NCBI RefSeq assembly: GCF_016793825.1
Contig: NZ_JAEULM010000044.1
Span: forward strand, 522,903 to 586,902
Length of the DNA: 64,000 bases
Reading direction: 5' to 3'
Source: Sphingopyxis sp.
GTDB lineage: Bacteria > Pseudomonadota > Alphaproteobacteria > Sphingomonadales > Sphingomonadaceae
Under the pieces are notes generated by a model. It was not told the origin of the DNA and ran no database searches. It worked only from the letters and a program-made list of their open reading frames with translations. The stretch's first letter is position 1. Each line of letters starts with the position of its first letter. Made by a program: the position numbers and the translations under genes. This document shows positions 26,443 through 34,638 of the stretch, in pieces.

Positions 26443-27380
26443 TGGTGCATAAACCGCTCGCACCGGCCGGCGTCGAACCCGACAAGGACGTCAGCTTCCG
26501 CGCGCTCCGCGTCTTCGCCGAGATCATGCGCACCGGATCGGCGACTGCGGCAGGCAAGCAATTGTCGCTCTCGCAGCCTGCGGTCAGCCGCCTCATCGCG
26601 CAGCTCGAGGCACAGGTCGGCTTCGACCTCTTCTACCGAGATCGCGGCAAGCTGGTACCCACGGCCGATGGCACCAAACTGATCCAGGAGGTCGAACTGA
26701 CGCTCGCCAGCATCGACCGGTTCAACAGTCTGGTCCGCGATATTGCGGGCTATTCCGCAGGCACGGTGCGGATCGTAGCGCCGCCGAGCTTTGCCGAGGG
26801 AATCCTGCCCGAGATCGTCTCGCGCTTTCGCGAGCGCTTTCCAGGGGTCGAATTCAATATCGATTCCCGCAGCGTCGAAACCGCCCGGTCGATGATCGCG
26901 ATGCGCTATGTCGACTGCGGCTTCGTCAAGCTACCAACGGACGAGAGCGACCTTGCGATCGAACAGATCGTGTTGAGCGGGTCGGTTTGCGTGATGCGTG
27001 AAGATCACCCGCTTGCCGGCCTCGCGACAATCACCCCGACCGACATCGGACAATATCCGCTGATCCTGCTCGGCGCCGGGCGGCATTGGCGGACGCAGGT
27101 CGACACGGCCTTTGCAGCCTTCGGCCTTCGACCCGCGGTGGCGATAGAAACCCATACCCATGGTTCGGCCTGCGCGCTCGCGGCACGCGGCAACGGCATG
27201 GCCATTTTGAATGAGCTGCTTGTAAAGCCTTACCTGCATGCGCCATTGGTGACCCGGCCCTTCCAGCCGCCGATCGCGCACGAATACGCCTTTGCCGTGT
27301 CGAACGTATCGCGCCCCTCACGCCTCACGCTCGAATTTAGGAACGAGGTACTGGCCTATTTCGCAACGAGAATCGCATAA
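26442..27380 (+). CDS. LysR-family transcriptional regulator (operon-local)
   Basis: About 312 residues. Winged helix near residues 20-80 (SFRALRVFAEIMRTGSATAAGKQLSLSQPAVSRLIAQLEAQVGFDLF), then a type 2 periplasmic-binding effector domain starting GTVRIVAPPSFAEGILPEIVSRF. The ATG shares one base with the stop of the CocE gene (TGATG), so it is the last gene of the receptor-transporter-hydrolase operon. The pattern of a LysR at the distal end suggests autoregulation through the dyad at 20037-20063 upstream of the receptor. Confidence 0.92.
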   Translation: MVHKPLAPAGVEPDKDVSFRALRVFAEIMRTGSATAAGKQLSLSQPAVSRLIAQLEAQVGFDLFYRDRGKLVPTADGTKLIQEVELTLASIDRFNSLVRDIAGYSAGTVRIVAPPSFAEGILPEIVSRFRERFPGVEFNIDSRSVETARSMIAMRYVDCGFVKLPTDESDLAIEQIVLSGSVCVMREDHPLAGLATITPTDIGQYPLILLGAGRHWRTQVDTAFAAFGLRPAVAIETHTHGSACALAARGNGMAILNELLVKPYLHAPLVTRPFQPPIAHEYAFAVSNVSRPSRLTLEFRNEVLAYFATRIA

Positions 27381-27526
27381 GCCCATGGGCCGATGGCGGA
27401 CAGTCAACCTCCCGGCCCGTTTGTGTGGTCGACCTTTCGCTTCACAATGTCTGGGCGATGCAGGGTATCGGACGAGCCGCAAACCATATCTGCACTTGAC
27501 CGATGGAGCAGCCTGTAACTCCGGAG

Positions 27527-28450
27527 CTATGAAGTGCCCATCCCGGCAGACGCCTGCCGGCGCTGCCGAGCGCATTCTTCGGCGAGAAAATCCAGCATCG
27601 CCCGCACCGACGGCAAAAGTCCGCGCCGGGACGGGAAAACGGCGTGAACAATTCCCGCCTTGGGCCGCCAGTCGGGCAGCACATGAATCAATCGCCCTTC
27701 CGCGACATCTTTCCAGATCATCAGCGTCGGCAGCTGGACAATTCCCACGCCCGCAAACGCCGCGTCGCGCAGCGTGGCCATGTCGTCCGTCACGAGGCGC
27801 GGGCGATGCGGAAGGATGGCGGTCGTTCCATCGGCATGCCGGAGTTCCCAGCGATGGTCACGCCGCGGGGGGCCAAGGTCGAGCGTGGGAAAACCGCTCA
27901 GATCGGCGGGAGAAACAAGCGCTCCGCTGACAAGAGCCGGACAAGCGACGAGGCATTGGCTGCTTTCATCGAGCTGGCGCATGACAAGATCGCTTGCCTC
28001 CAGCGGGGGGAACCGCACGCGGATGGCCAGATCGAAGCCCTCCGCAACCACATCGACGCGGCGGTTGGTGCCTTCCAGGTGGATTTCGACTGCCGGATGT
28101 TCGGCGATGAACCGGGCGACGAGCGAGCCGAACTGAAACGCCAGCAGCCCGGTCGGGCAGCTCATCCGAACGATGCCGTGCGGTTCCGAACGCGCGGTCG
28201 CGATCACCTGCTCGGCCGCCTCGGCCTCGACGAGCATGGCGACGCAGCGCTCATAATAGTCGCGGCCGATCTCGGTGACTGAAAAGCGCCTCGACGAGCG
28301 ATTGAGCAAGCGAACGCCCAGCCCGTCCTCGAGCAGGCCGATCCGGCGGCTCAGCAATGATTTCTGTATGTCCAACGCGCGAGCGGCCGGCGCAAAGCCT
28401 CCATGATCGACCACTTGGACGAAATAGTAGAGGTCGTTGAGGTTTCGCAT
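27527..28450 (-). CDS. LysR-family transcriptional regulator (divergent from pirin)
   Basis: About 307 residues: helix-turn-helix NLNDLYYFVQVVDHGGFAPAARALDIQKSLLSRRIGLLEDGLGVRLLNRSSRR and an effector-binding domain starting GIVRMSCPTGLLAF. It belongs to the AaeR/DmlR-like branch often placed next to pirin and YcaC-type genes. It reads away from the pirin gene 109 bases distant, and a perfect inverted repeat covers its own start codon, implying autoregulation and control of the divergent pair. Convergent with the preceding LysR gene; the 146 bases between them hold nothing I recognise. Confidence 0.92.
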   Translation of the reverse strand: MRNLNDLYYFVQVVDHGGFAPAARALDIQKSLLSRRIGLLEDGLGVRLLNRSSRRFSVTEIGRDYYERCVAMLVEAEAAEQVIATARSEPHGIVRMSCPTGLLAFQFGSLVARFIAEHPAVEIHLEGTNRRVDVVAEGFDLAIRVRFPPLEASDLVMRQLDESSQCLVACPALVSGALVSPADLSGFPTLDLGPPRRDHRWELRHADGTTAILPHRPRLVTDDMATLRDAAFAGVGIVQLPTLMIWKDVAEGRLIHVLPDWRPKAGIVHAVFPSRRGLLPSVRAMLDFLAEECARQRRQASAGMGTS

Positions 28451-28506
28451 CGTCCTTCAGATAGGACGATGCGTCCATTTTCTCAATCTTTTCTAATTAT
28501 CGTCCT
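28447..28506 (+). promoter_or_regulatory. LysR operator region: perfect inverted repeat plus third half-site
   Basis: GCATCGTCCT (28447-28456) and AGGACGATGC (28463-28472) are perfect 10-bp arms six bases apart; a third copy of the half-site, ATCGTCCT, lies at 28499-28506, 53 bases before the pirin start. The first arm includes the LysR start codon. This recognition-plus-activation arrangement is typical of LysR regulators acting on a divergent target. Confidence 0.6.
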
Positions 28507-28559
28507 GAAGTTATCTCCACTTCAACAGCGCCTCCTCCCATCGAGACGCACGGAGACAG

Positions 28560-29432
28560 ATGATGACGAAAACTATCCTCGGTCGTTACGGCAATGATCT
28601 CAGCCACTGGGTCGGCGACGGCTTTCCCGTTCGCTCGCTTTTTTCCTACAACAGCCTCGGCCAACATGTGAGCCCGTTCCTGCTGCTCGACTATGCGGGG
28701 CCGCATTATTTCGCCCCAACGACCGATCGGCGTGGGGTCGGCGAACATCCGCACCGTGGGTTCGAAACAGTGACGATCGTCTATGACGGCGAGGTCGAGC
28801 ATCGCGATTCCACCGGGAACGGCGGGATCATCGGCCCCGGGGACGTGCAGTGGATGACCGCCGCAGGCGGCATCATTCACGAGGAATATCATTCCTCTGC
28901 GTTCGCCAAGACCGGCGGACCGTTCCGGATGGTGCAATTGTGGGTCAACCTTCCCGCAAAGGACAAGATGGCGCCCGCCGGCTATCAGGGGATCGTCGCG
29001 GCCGATATTCCGGTCGTCGACCTGCCCGAAGCCGCCGGCACCGCCCGCGTCATCGCCGGCACGCTCGGCGATACAACAGGACCGGCAAAGACCTTCACGC
29101 CGATCAACATGTGGGACGTGCGACTGAACCACGATGCCGACATCACACTGCCCCTGCCCGACGGGCACACGGCGATACTCGTCGTGCTGACCGGCCATGT
29201 CACGGTGAACGGGACACAGGAAGCAGGCGAGGCGGGGATGGTCCTGCTGAGCCGCGACGGCGGCGGCGTCGACATCCACGCCGACGGCGATGCGACGCTG
29301 CTCGTCCTGACCGGCGAACCGATCGACGAGCCGATCTTCGGCCATGGCCCGTTCGTGATGAACAACGAGAAGGAAATCCGTCAGGCGATCGACGACTATA
29401 ACAGCGGTCGCTTTGCACAGGCCGCGACCTGA
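28560..29432 (+). CDS. pirin family protein
   Basis: About 290 residues, bicupin fold. The metal site of pirins is complete: H63 and H65 in GEHPHRGFETVTIVYDGEVEH, H107 and E109 in GGIIHEEYHS. The N-terminal pirin domain is followed by the C-terminal cupin (MWDVRLNHDADITLPLPDGHTAIL; VLTGEPIDEPIFGHGPFVMNNEKEIRQAIDDY). Bacterial pirins include quercetinases and regulators of pyruvate metabolism; the role here is open. Two adjacent ATG codons (28560, 28563) follow GGAGACAG. It is divergent from a LysR regulator and followed by a terminator and a YcaC-type hydrolase, a common trio in Proteobacteria linked to electrophile or redox stress. Confidence 0.93.
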   Translation: MMTKTILGRYGNDLSHWVGDGFPVRSLFSYNSLGQHVSPFLLLDYAGPHYFAPTTDRRGVGEHPHRGFETVTIVYDGEVEHRDSTGNGGIIGPGDVQWMTAAGGIIHEEYHSSAFAKTGGPFRMVQLWVNLPAKDKMAPAGYQGIVAADIPVVDLPEAAGTARVIAGTLGDTTGPAKTFTPINMWDVRLNHDADITLPLPDGHTAILVVLTGHVTVNGTQEAGEAGMVLLSRDGGGVDIHADGDATLLVLTGEPIDEPIFGHGPFVMNNEKEIRQAIDDYNSGRFAQAAT

Positions 29433-29439
29433 TCCCTCG

Positions 29440-29475
29440 ACCCGGCCCCTCACGGGGCCGGGTTCCCTTTTTCCC
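29440..29475 (+). terminator. rho-independent terminator after pirin gene
   Basis: Perfect 10-bp stem ACCCGGCCCC / GGGGCCGGGT (29440-29449, 29454-29463) with a TCAC loop, followed by TCCCTTTTTCCC. It starts eight bases after the pirin stop, so the YcaC-type gene 100 bases further on is either expressed by read-through or from its own promoter. Confidence 0.75.
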
Positions 29476-29577
29476 GACGTCGAGCGGCGACGTGCTCGCG
29501 CCGCTTTTCCCTGCCTCCGGCGGCGCGCCGTGCCGCGCGGAACCTCTGCGAGCATCTGAAACAAATGGAGAAATACC

Positions 29578-30204
29578 ATGTCCAAGCCCTATGTCCGCCT
29601 CGACAAGAATGATGTCGCGGTATTGCTGGTCGATCACCAGACCGGCCTCTTGTCACTGGTACGAGACATCGATCCTGACAAGTTCAAGAACAACGTCCTG
29701 GCGCTCGGCGACATTGCTCAATATTTCGGCCTGCCAACGATCTTGACGACCAGTTTCGAAGAGGGCCCGAACGGCCCGCTCGTCCCCGAACTCGTCGAAC
29801 AGTTTCCCGACGCGCCGTACATCGCTCGGCCGGGCCAGATAAACGCATGGGACAACGAGGATTTCGTCGCCGCCGTAAAGGCGACAGGCAAGAAGCAACT
29901 GCTGATCGCCGGCGTCGTGACTGAAGTCTGCGTTGCGTTCCCGACCTTGTCGGCTCTGGCGGAAGGTTTCGATGTGTTTGTCGTCACCGACGCCTCGGGC
30001 ACCTTCAATCCGATCACGCGCGATGCGGCGTGGAACCGCATGTCGGCAGCCGGTGCCCAGCTGATGAGCTGGTTCGGCGTCGCGGCGGAACTCCACCGCG
30101 ACTGGCGCAACGATATCGAAGGACTGGGCGCGCTGTTTTCAGCTCACATCCCCGACTATCGCAACCTCATCACCAGCCACTCCAAGCTGACACAGCGTCA
30201 GTAA
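29578..30204 (+). CDS. isochorismatase-family cysteine hydrolase (YcaC type)
   Basis: About 208 residues. The cysteine-hydrolase triad of the family is visible: D19 in AVLLVDHQTGLL, a basic residue in the YIARPGQINAW region, and nucleophile C118 in LLIAGVVTEVCVAFPTLSAL preceded by the expected cis-peptide GVVTE. C-terminal AGAQLMSWFGVAAELHRDWRND is a YcaC signature. YcaC homologues are octameric with unknown natural substrate. Start ATG at 29578 follows GGAGAAATACC. It lies after pirin on the same strand with a terminator between. A weak hairpin with a short T-rich tail follows its stop (30219-30251). The next 200 bases hold no gene I can see. Confidence 0.92.
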   Translation: MSKPYVRLDKNDVAVLLVDHQTGLLSLVRDIDPDKFKNNVLALGDIAQYFGLPTILTTSFEEGPNGPLVPELVEQFPDAPYIARPGQINAWDNEDFVAAVKATGKKQLLIAGVVTEVCVAFPTLSALAEGFDVFVVTDASGTFNPITRDAAWNRMSAAGAQLMSWFGVAAELHRDWRNDIEGLGALFSAHIPDYRNLITSHSKLTQRQ

Positions 30205-30448
30205 CAATAAGGAAATGACCGGCTGCCGTGAAACCGACGGCCGGCACTTTCTTCGAAAGACGCCCGACTGACCAGTTGCGAACCCTCGGCTTCCAGATAA
30301 GAAAATGCAGCAAGATGACGTTCAAGTCGCAGATCTTGCAATCGCGAGCCACTTGCGCAGCCCGAAAAGTAAGTCGACGAACGTCTCCGCCGCGCCCTCT
30401 ACAACGTCAAATCAATTAACGATAAACTGATGCAGGCACTTGTACCCG

Positions 30449-31339
30449 TCAACGGTTTCGCGCGGCGATGGTTGCCCGCATGACGGCGCTTTCGCTCGCT
30501 CTGCCGAGCTTTCCGTTGAGCCAACAACCCGTGTCCACCAATTGATCCACATCTATCCCGCCGGCGATCCGGTCACCAAAGGCATAAGCGATGTCCTCGC
30601 TCGCGACATTGCCCGCGGCACCGGGAGCGAAGGGACATCCGCCGGTGCCGCCGATCGCGGCGTCGATCGTCGCCGCGCCCGCGGCTGCAGCGGCGACGCT
30701 GTTGGCGACCCCCATGCCGTGCGTGTCATGGAAATGGACGCGGACGGGCAACGGCGCAACGGCGTCTCTGACGAGGGCAACGAGTCGCCCTGCCTCGTCG
30801 GGGCGAGCGATGCCGATAGTGTCGGCGAGCGAGATTTCGCGAATGGGGGAACCGGCAAGACGTCGCGCCATCGCCACAACCCGAAGGGGATCGACGGCTC
30901 CGTCGAACGGACAGCCGAAGGCCACCGCCAGCGTCACCTGTGCCGGCCGGCCGGCCTCCCGCGCCTCTGCCAGAACGCGTTCGGCCATGGCGGCGCATCC
31001 CTCGGCCGACATGCCCTGATTTGCGATCGCGAAGCCGTCAGTCATCGGCACAACCAGGCCGATCTCCCCGATATTCGTAGCCAGCGCGCGCTTCGCGCCC
31101 CGCTCATTCAGGACGAGGCCGATCGTGCGAATGGCGGGATCGAGGCGCAAGGCCGCGATCACCGCTTCGGCATCCGCCATCTGCGGCACGCGCGACGGGT
31201 TCACGAAACTGGCCACCTCGATCCGCCGTATGCCGGATGCGACCGCGCGTTCGATCAGTGCGACCTTCGTTGCCGCGGACAGAATCGCGGTTTCGTTCTG
31301 CAGCCCGTCGCGGGGCGACACTTCAACCAGTTCGATCAT
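30449..31339 (-). CDS. hydroxymethylglutaryl-CoA lyase-like aldolase
   Basis: About 296 residues, DRE-TIM metallolyase. All HMG-CoA lyase features are present: SPRDGLQNE (8-16, with R10 and D11 matching the catalytic Arg and metal Asp), ASFVNPSRVPQMADA, VHFHDTHGMG with the metal His pair, and the flexible loop GGTGGCPFAPGAAGNVASED with the catalytic Cys. HMG-CoA lyase cleaves 3-hydroxy-3-methylglutaryl-CoA to acetoacetate and acetyl-CoA at the end of leucine or isoprenoid catabolism; homologues cleave other branched 3-hydroxyacyl-CoAs. Here it is nine bases behind the epoxide-hydrolase-like gene and under the shared MarR-type operator, so a branched-chain or terpenoid-derived substrate is plausible. 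Confidence 0.92.
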   Translation of the reverse strand: MIELVEVSPRDGLQNETAILSAATKVALIERAVASGIRRIEVASFVNPSRVPQMADAEAVIAALRLDPAIRTIGLVLNERGAKRALATNIGEIGLVVPMTDGFAIANQGMSAEGCAAMAERVLAEAREAGRPAQVTLAVAFGCPFDGAVDPLRVVAMARRLAGSPIREISLADTIGIARPDEAGRLVALVRDAVAPLPVRVHFHDTHGMGVANSVAAAAAGAATIDAAIGGTGGCPFAPGAAGNVASEDIAYAFGDRIAGGIDVDQLVDTGCWLNGKLGRASESAVMRATIAARNR

Positions 31340-31348
31340 GCAACGGGG

Positions 31349-31735
31349 CTAGTCCGCAATCTGCCGCTCGTACATGCCCCAATCATAATATTCGCGCCAT
31401 GTACGTATCAGCCCGTCCTCGACCTCGAAAATCCCGACCGCGGGCAGGATGCCTGACTTACCGCGCGCCGTGAAATGATCGCGGCGCTCCAGCGTGACGA
31501 CATTGCCCTCGACGCGGCGGTTGAGCACCTCCATCCGCACCGCCGTCGCGATCGCGAAAAAGCCGTCGAGCATCGCCTTGATCTCGGCCTTCCCGCGATA
31601 CGGCTCCTTCATCATGCTCTGCATCACCGCGTCGTCATGGAACAACGACAGGATCAGATCGCCGTCGAGCTTCTGCCATCCCTCCTTCATCCGGTCGACC
31701 ACCGCCAGTGCAGCTTCTTCGTCGGGGCTACGCAT
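31349..31735 (-). CDS. limonene-1,2-epoxide hydrolase-like / SnoaL-fold enzyme
   Basis: About 128 residues from the ATG at 31735 (GAGGGAGAG upstream); a longer frame to 31804 would run through the operator. The NTF2/SnoaL cone fold shows DEEAALAVVDRMKEGWQKLDGDLILSLFHDDAVM at the start. The Arg-x-Asp...Asp triad of limonene epoxide hydrolase is matched by R84 and D86 in LERRDHF and D118 in TWREYYDWG, at nearly the same spacing. LEH opens epoxides by direct hydrolysis with this triad. Function as an epoxide hydrolase is therefore likely but other SnoaL-type isomerases cannot be excluded. First gene of a two-gene unit with the HMG-CoA-lyase-like gene. Confidence 0.75.
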   Translation of the reverse strand: MRSPDEEAALAVVDRMKEGWQKLDGDLILSLFHDDAVMQSMMKEPYRGKAEIKAMLDGFFAIATAVRMEVLNRRVEGNVVTLERRDHFTARGKSGILPAVGIFEVEDGLIRTWREYYDWGMYERQIAD

Positions 31736-31787
31736 GTGAATATCTCTCCCTCTGTCCATTCGATCCCGATGGCCGAAATGGGATTTC

Positions 31788-31803
31788 GTCAAATCTATTG
31801 ACA
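31788..31803 (-). promoter_or_regulatory. MarR-type operator copy 1 (epoxide-hydrolase-like / TBDR promoter region)
   Basis: Minus strand TGTCAATAGATTTGAC, 15 of 16 identical to the copy at 35927-35942. Arms GTCAA and TTGAC are exact inverted repeats. It lies between the divergent genes at 31735 and 31897. Confidence 0.7.
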
Positions 31804-31896
31804 ATAATAACTCTCATGCGTCATCTTCAACATGTCAACCAGCTTTACAAAGCGGCAAACCGCGAGGGGCTGGCGAAGCGTGGAGGGAGAGCGAAA

Positions 31897-34104
31897 ATGG
31901 GCATTTCCGGCAAAGGAATATGGCTGGTCGGGGCAAGCTTGCTGGCGTCGCCGGCGTACGCGCAAGACGAAAGCGGCACGGCTCGGGATTCGACGGCCCA
32001 GATGAGCGGCCCAACCGACATTGTGGTCACTGCCCAGCGCCGCGAACAGCGGCTGCAGGATGTGCCGATCTCGATAGCCGTCGTATCTGGCAACACGCTC
32101 GAAGACCGCGCGATCCAGAATTTCGAGCAGCTCGCACCACTGGTTCCCAACCTCACCATCGCGAAAACGCCGGCCGCGAATCTGATCGTTCTTCGCGGCA
32201 TCGGATCGAGTGCCGGCAGCCCGTCGCTCGATCAATCGGTCGTGATGTTCGTCGACGGCATCTATGCAGGCAATGCGCGCCAGTTCGCGGCACCCTTCCT
32301 CGACATCGAACGGCTCGAGGTGTTGCGCGGCCCGCAGGGGGCGCTCGTTGGCCGCAACACCAGTGCCGGCGCCATCAATATTCTGACGCGCCGGCCGGGA
32401 GATACTTTCGGCGGCTATGTCCTCGGCGACTATAATTTCACGTTCGACGGTCCCAGCGTCGAGGCCGGGCTCGATATCCCGGTCACGGGCAATTTCGCCA
32501 TCCGCGCGGTTGGGCGTTATTCGGATACAGAAGGTTATATCTACAATGACCTCGTCGATCAGAATCAGCCCACGCGGCGCGAGCTAATCGGCCGTATTAC
32601 GGGCAGGCTGGAGAGCGGGCCGGTGACGTTGCTCGCCAAATATGAGCATGCCGACGTCGATATCGAGGGATCGCCGGTGCAGGTTTTCGCCCCTGCGAAC
32701 AACGAGTTTCGCGACTATCGCAAGAGCAGCCGCCTGCTGAACGGCCCGGAATACGACAACATCGTCACCGACAATGCGGTCGTGCAGTTCGATATCGATC
32801 TCGGTGGCCCGACGCTGACATCGATCAGTGGCTTTTCTGCCTTCCGCAACCGCAACCTGATCGATGCCGACTTCTTCGCCGGCAATTTCGCGACAGCCGA
32901 CTTCGATCAGGATTTTCAACAATTGTCGCAGGAGGTCCGCCTCACCTCTCCGTCGGGCGGCAAAATCGAATATTCGGTCGGGGCCTATTATTCGGTCGCC
33001 GACCTTGACGAAGAACGCACGACCGGCGTGCTCTTTGCGCCGGCGGCCAGCACCTTCCGCCAGTTCAATCAGGAAGACCGCGCCCTCTCGGTGTTCGGCC
33101 AATTGACGTGGATCGTATCCGAAAGCCTGCGGATCAACGGTAGCGGGCGCTGGACGCATCAGGAAAAGAGCGCGGACTACCTCCGTCTGGGCGGCACCCA
33201 GGCCGCAACCGACCGTGTCGGCGCCGTGCAGGCCGATTTCAGTGGCAAGACCAAGGACAGTCGCTTCGACCCTGCCGCATCGATCCAGTTTTACGCCAAT
33301 CGCAACTCGATGCTCTATCTGAGCTTCGGCAAGGGGTCCAAGAGTGCGGGCTTCCAGGGTGCGATCTCGAACGCATCTGCGGCGACCTTCGCCTACAAGC
33401 CCGAACGGTCGACCGCCTTCGAAGCGGGCGCGCGACTGAGCTTTCCCGGCACCGGATATCTGAACCTCGCGGCCTTCCATACGACCTACCGCGACCTGCA
33501 GGTTTCGGCAGGTATTTCGGTTCCGGGCTCGCTCGCCGCCATCTTTTTCACCGGCAACGCCCCCAAGGCACGCATCGCGGGGCTCGAAGCCGAATTCCTC
33601 GCGCGCAGCGGTCCTTTCCAGCTCGACGGCAGCCTTGCCTGGCTGCCCACCGCCAAATATGTCGATTTCACCGCCGGCCCCTGCTACGCATTGCAGCCGA
33701 GCAACGGCACCCTGCCCGGCACCTGCAACCAGACGGGCCAGCGACTGGGCTTCACTCCCAAATTTTCCGGCGCGGTGAACGGCACGGTGAGCGTGCCCGT
33801 GGGGGACAGCCTGCAGATCAAGGCGACGATTTCACCCAGCTTCCAGTCGGGGAACTTCCGCGACTTCACCAACGACCCGGTCGCGCGGCAGGACAGCTGG
33901 CTGAAACTCGATGCGAGACTTTCGTTCGGGATGATCGATGAAGGCTGGGAGGTCGCCCTGGTCGGGCGCAACCTGACGAACAAGCTGACCAACGCATACA
34001 GCAATACCGCGGGACTCGCGAACACCTTCCTCAATCCGGCGGCGCGCGTCACGGTCGTCGATCCGCCGCGCAACGTCTCGATCCAGGCGCGCTACAAATT
34101 CTGA
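31897..34104 (+). CDS. TonB-dependent receptor of the catabolic cluster
   Basis: About 735 residues from the ATG at 31897 behind GGAGGGAGAGCG. Signal peptide MGISGKGIWLVGASLLASPAYAQ; TonB-box region DIVVTAQRREQRLQDVPISIAVVSG, a sequence typical of receptors beside sphingomonad catabolic genes; plug with VVMFVDGIYAGN and IERLEVLRGPQGALVGRNTSAGAINILTRRP; C-terminal strand PRNVSIQARYKF. It is divergent from the epoxide-hydrolase/aldolase pair, with the MarR-type operator between, so it is probably the outer-membrane entry for the cluster's substrate. Convergent with the marR gene, with an 11-bp perfect hairpin at the junction. Confidence 0.93.
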   Translation: MGISGKGIWLVGASLLASPAYAQDESGTARDSTAQMSGPTDIVVTAQRREQRLQDVPISIAVVSGNTLEDRAIQNFEQLAPLVPNLTIAKTPAANLIVLRGIGSSAGSPSLDQSVVMFVDGIYAGNARQFAAPFLDIERLEVLRGPQGALVGRNTSAGAINILTRRPGDTFGGYVLGDYNFTFDGPSVEAGLDIPVTGNFAIRAVGRYSDTEGYIYNDLVDQNQPTRRELIGRITGRLESGPVTLLAKYEHADVDIEGSPVQVFAPANNEFRDYRKSSRLLNGPEYDNIVTDNAVVQFDIDLGGPTLTSISGFSAFRNRNLIDADFFAGNFATADFDQDFQQLSQEVRLTSPSGGKIEYSVGAYYSVADLDEERTTGVLFAPAASTFRQFNQEDRALSVFGQLTWIVSESLRINGSGRWTHQEKSADYLRLGGTQAATDRVGAVQADFSGKTKDSRFDPAASIQFYANRNSMLYLSFGKGSKSAGFQGAISNASAATFAYKPERSTAFEAGARLSFPGTGYLNLAAFHTTYRDLQVSAGISVPGSLAAIFFTGNAPKARIAGLEAEFLARSGPFQLDGSLAWLPTAKYVDFTAGPCYALQPSNGTLPGTCNQTGQRLGFTPKFSGAVNGTVSVPVGDSLQIKATISPSFQSGNFRDFTNDPVARQDSWLKLDARLSFGMIDEGWEVALVGRNLTNKLTNAYSNTAGLANTFLNPAARVTVVDPPRNVSIQARYKF

Positions 34105-34111
34105 TCGCGCT

Positions 34112-34139
34112 TGCGCGGCGGCGGATCAGCCGCCGCGCA
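34112..34139. terminator. bidirectional hairpin between TBDR and marR stops
   Basis: Perfect inverted repeat TGCGCGGCGGC / GCCGCCGCGCA with loop GGATCA, covering the marR stop codon and lying seven bases after the TBDR stop. No U-run on either side, so it may act as a weak or factor-assisted bidirectional terminator. Confidence 0.5.
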
Positions 34140-34587
34140 GCGTAATCGTTGCGGGCGATCCCCAGTCGGCGACAAAGGCCTCGCGTAGCGCCTGCACCGC
34201 GCGCTTGCCGATCCGCCGCGTCAGTTCATCGGTGAGCTGATCGACGATCTGCTTCGCGTCCGCGCGCATGGCATTTCCGAGCGCGGTCAGCACGACCTGC
34301 TTGATGCGGCCATCATCGGGATCGTCCTCGAGCGCGAAAATGCCACGTTCGACCAGGGAGGTAATCGTCGAATGCACCGCCTGCCGCGTGATACGCAGGC
34401 TGCGCGCAATGTCTGCGGGGCGCGTGATACCCAACTGGACATGCATCATGACCATCGATTCCGGCCGGGTCAACGCGGGCTGACCGTTCGCGACGAGGCT
34501 GCGCTGGAGGCTTTCGTCGAACCATTCGAAACCCTGCAGCAAGGGTACAATCAGATAATCCGAACGGTGAAGAGGTATATCGCCCAT
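34126..34587 (-). CDS. MarR-family transcriptional regulator, probable master regulator of the cluster
   Basis: About 153 residues from the ATG at 34587 (AGGGGCGAT upstream; a TTG at 34623 is less likely). The winged helix is clear: MHVQLGITRPADIARSLRITRQAVHSTITSLVERGIFALEDDPDDGRIKQVVLTALG, with the DxDxR-type wing that contacts DNA in MarR proteins (here DDPDDGRIK). Fifteen bases behind the HsaA-like gene, so co-transcribed with it. Because a 16-bp palindrome recurs before this unit and three other promoters of the cluster, and this is the only regulator encoded among them, it is the best candidate to bind it, including its own promoter. Ligand unknown; CoA thioesters or free aromatic acids are common MarR ligands. 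Confidence 0.9.
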   Translation of the reverse strand: MGDIPLHRSDYLIVPLLQGFEWFDESLQRSLVANGQPALTRPESMVMMHVQLGITRPADIARSLRITRQAVHSTITSLVERGIFALEDDPDDGRIKQVVLTALGNAMRADAKQIVDQLTDELTRRIGKRAVQALREAFVADWGSPATITLRGG

Positions 34588-34638
34588 ATCGCCCCTATGC
34601 CCGCCGGAGCCGTGCTTTGCCAAGCCTCTTTGCCCCGT

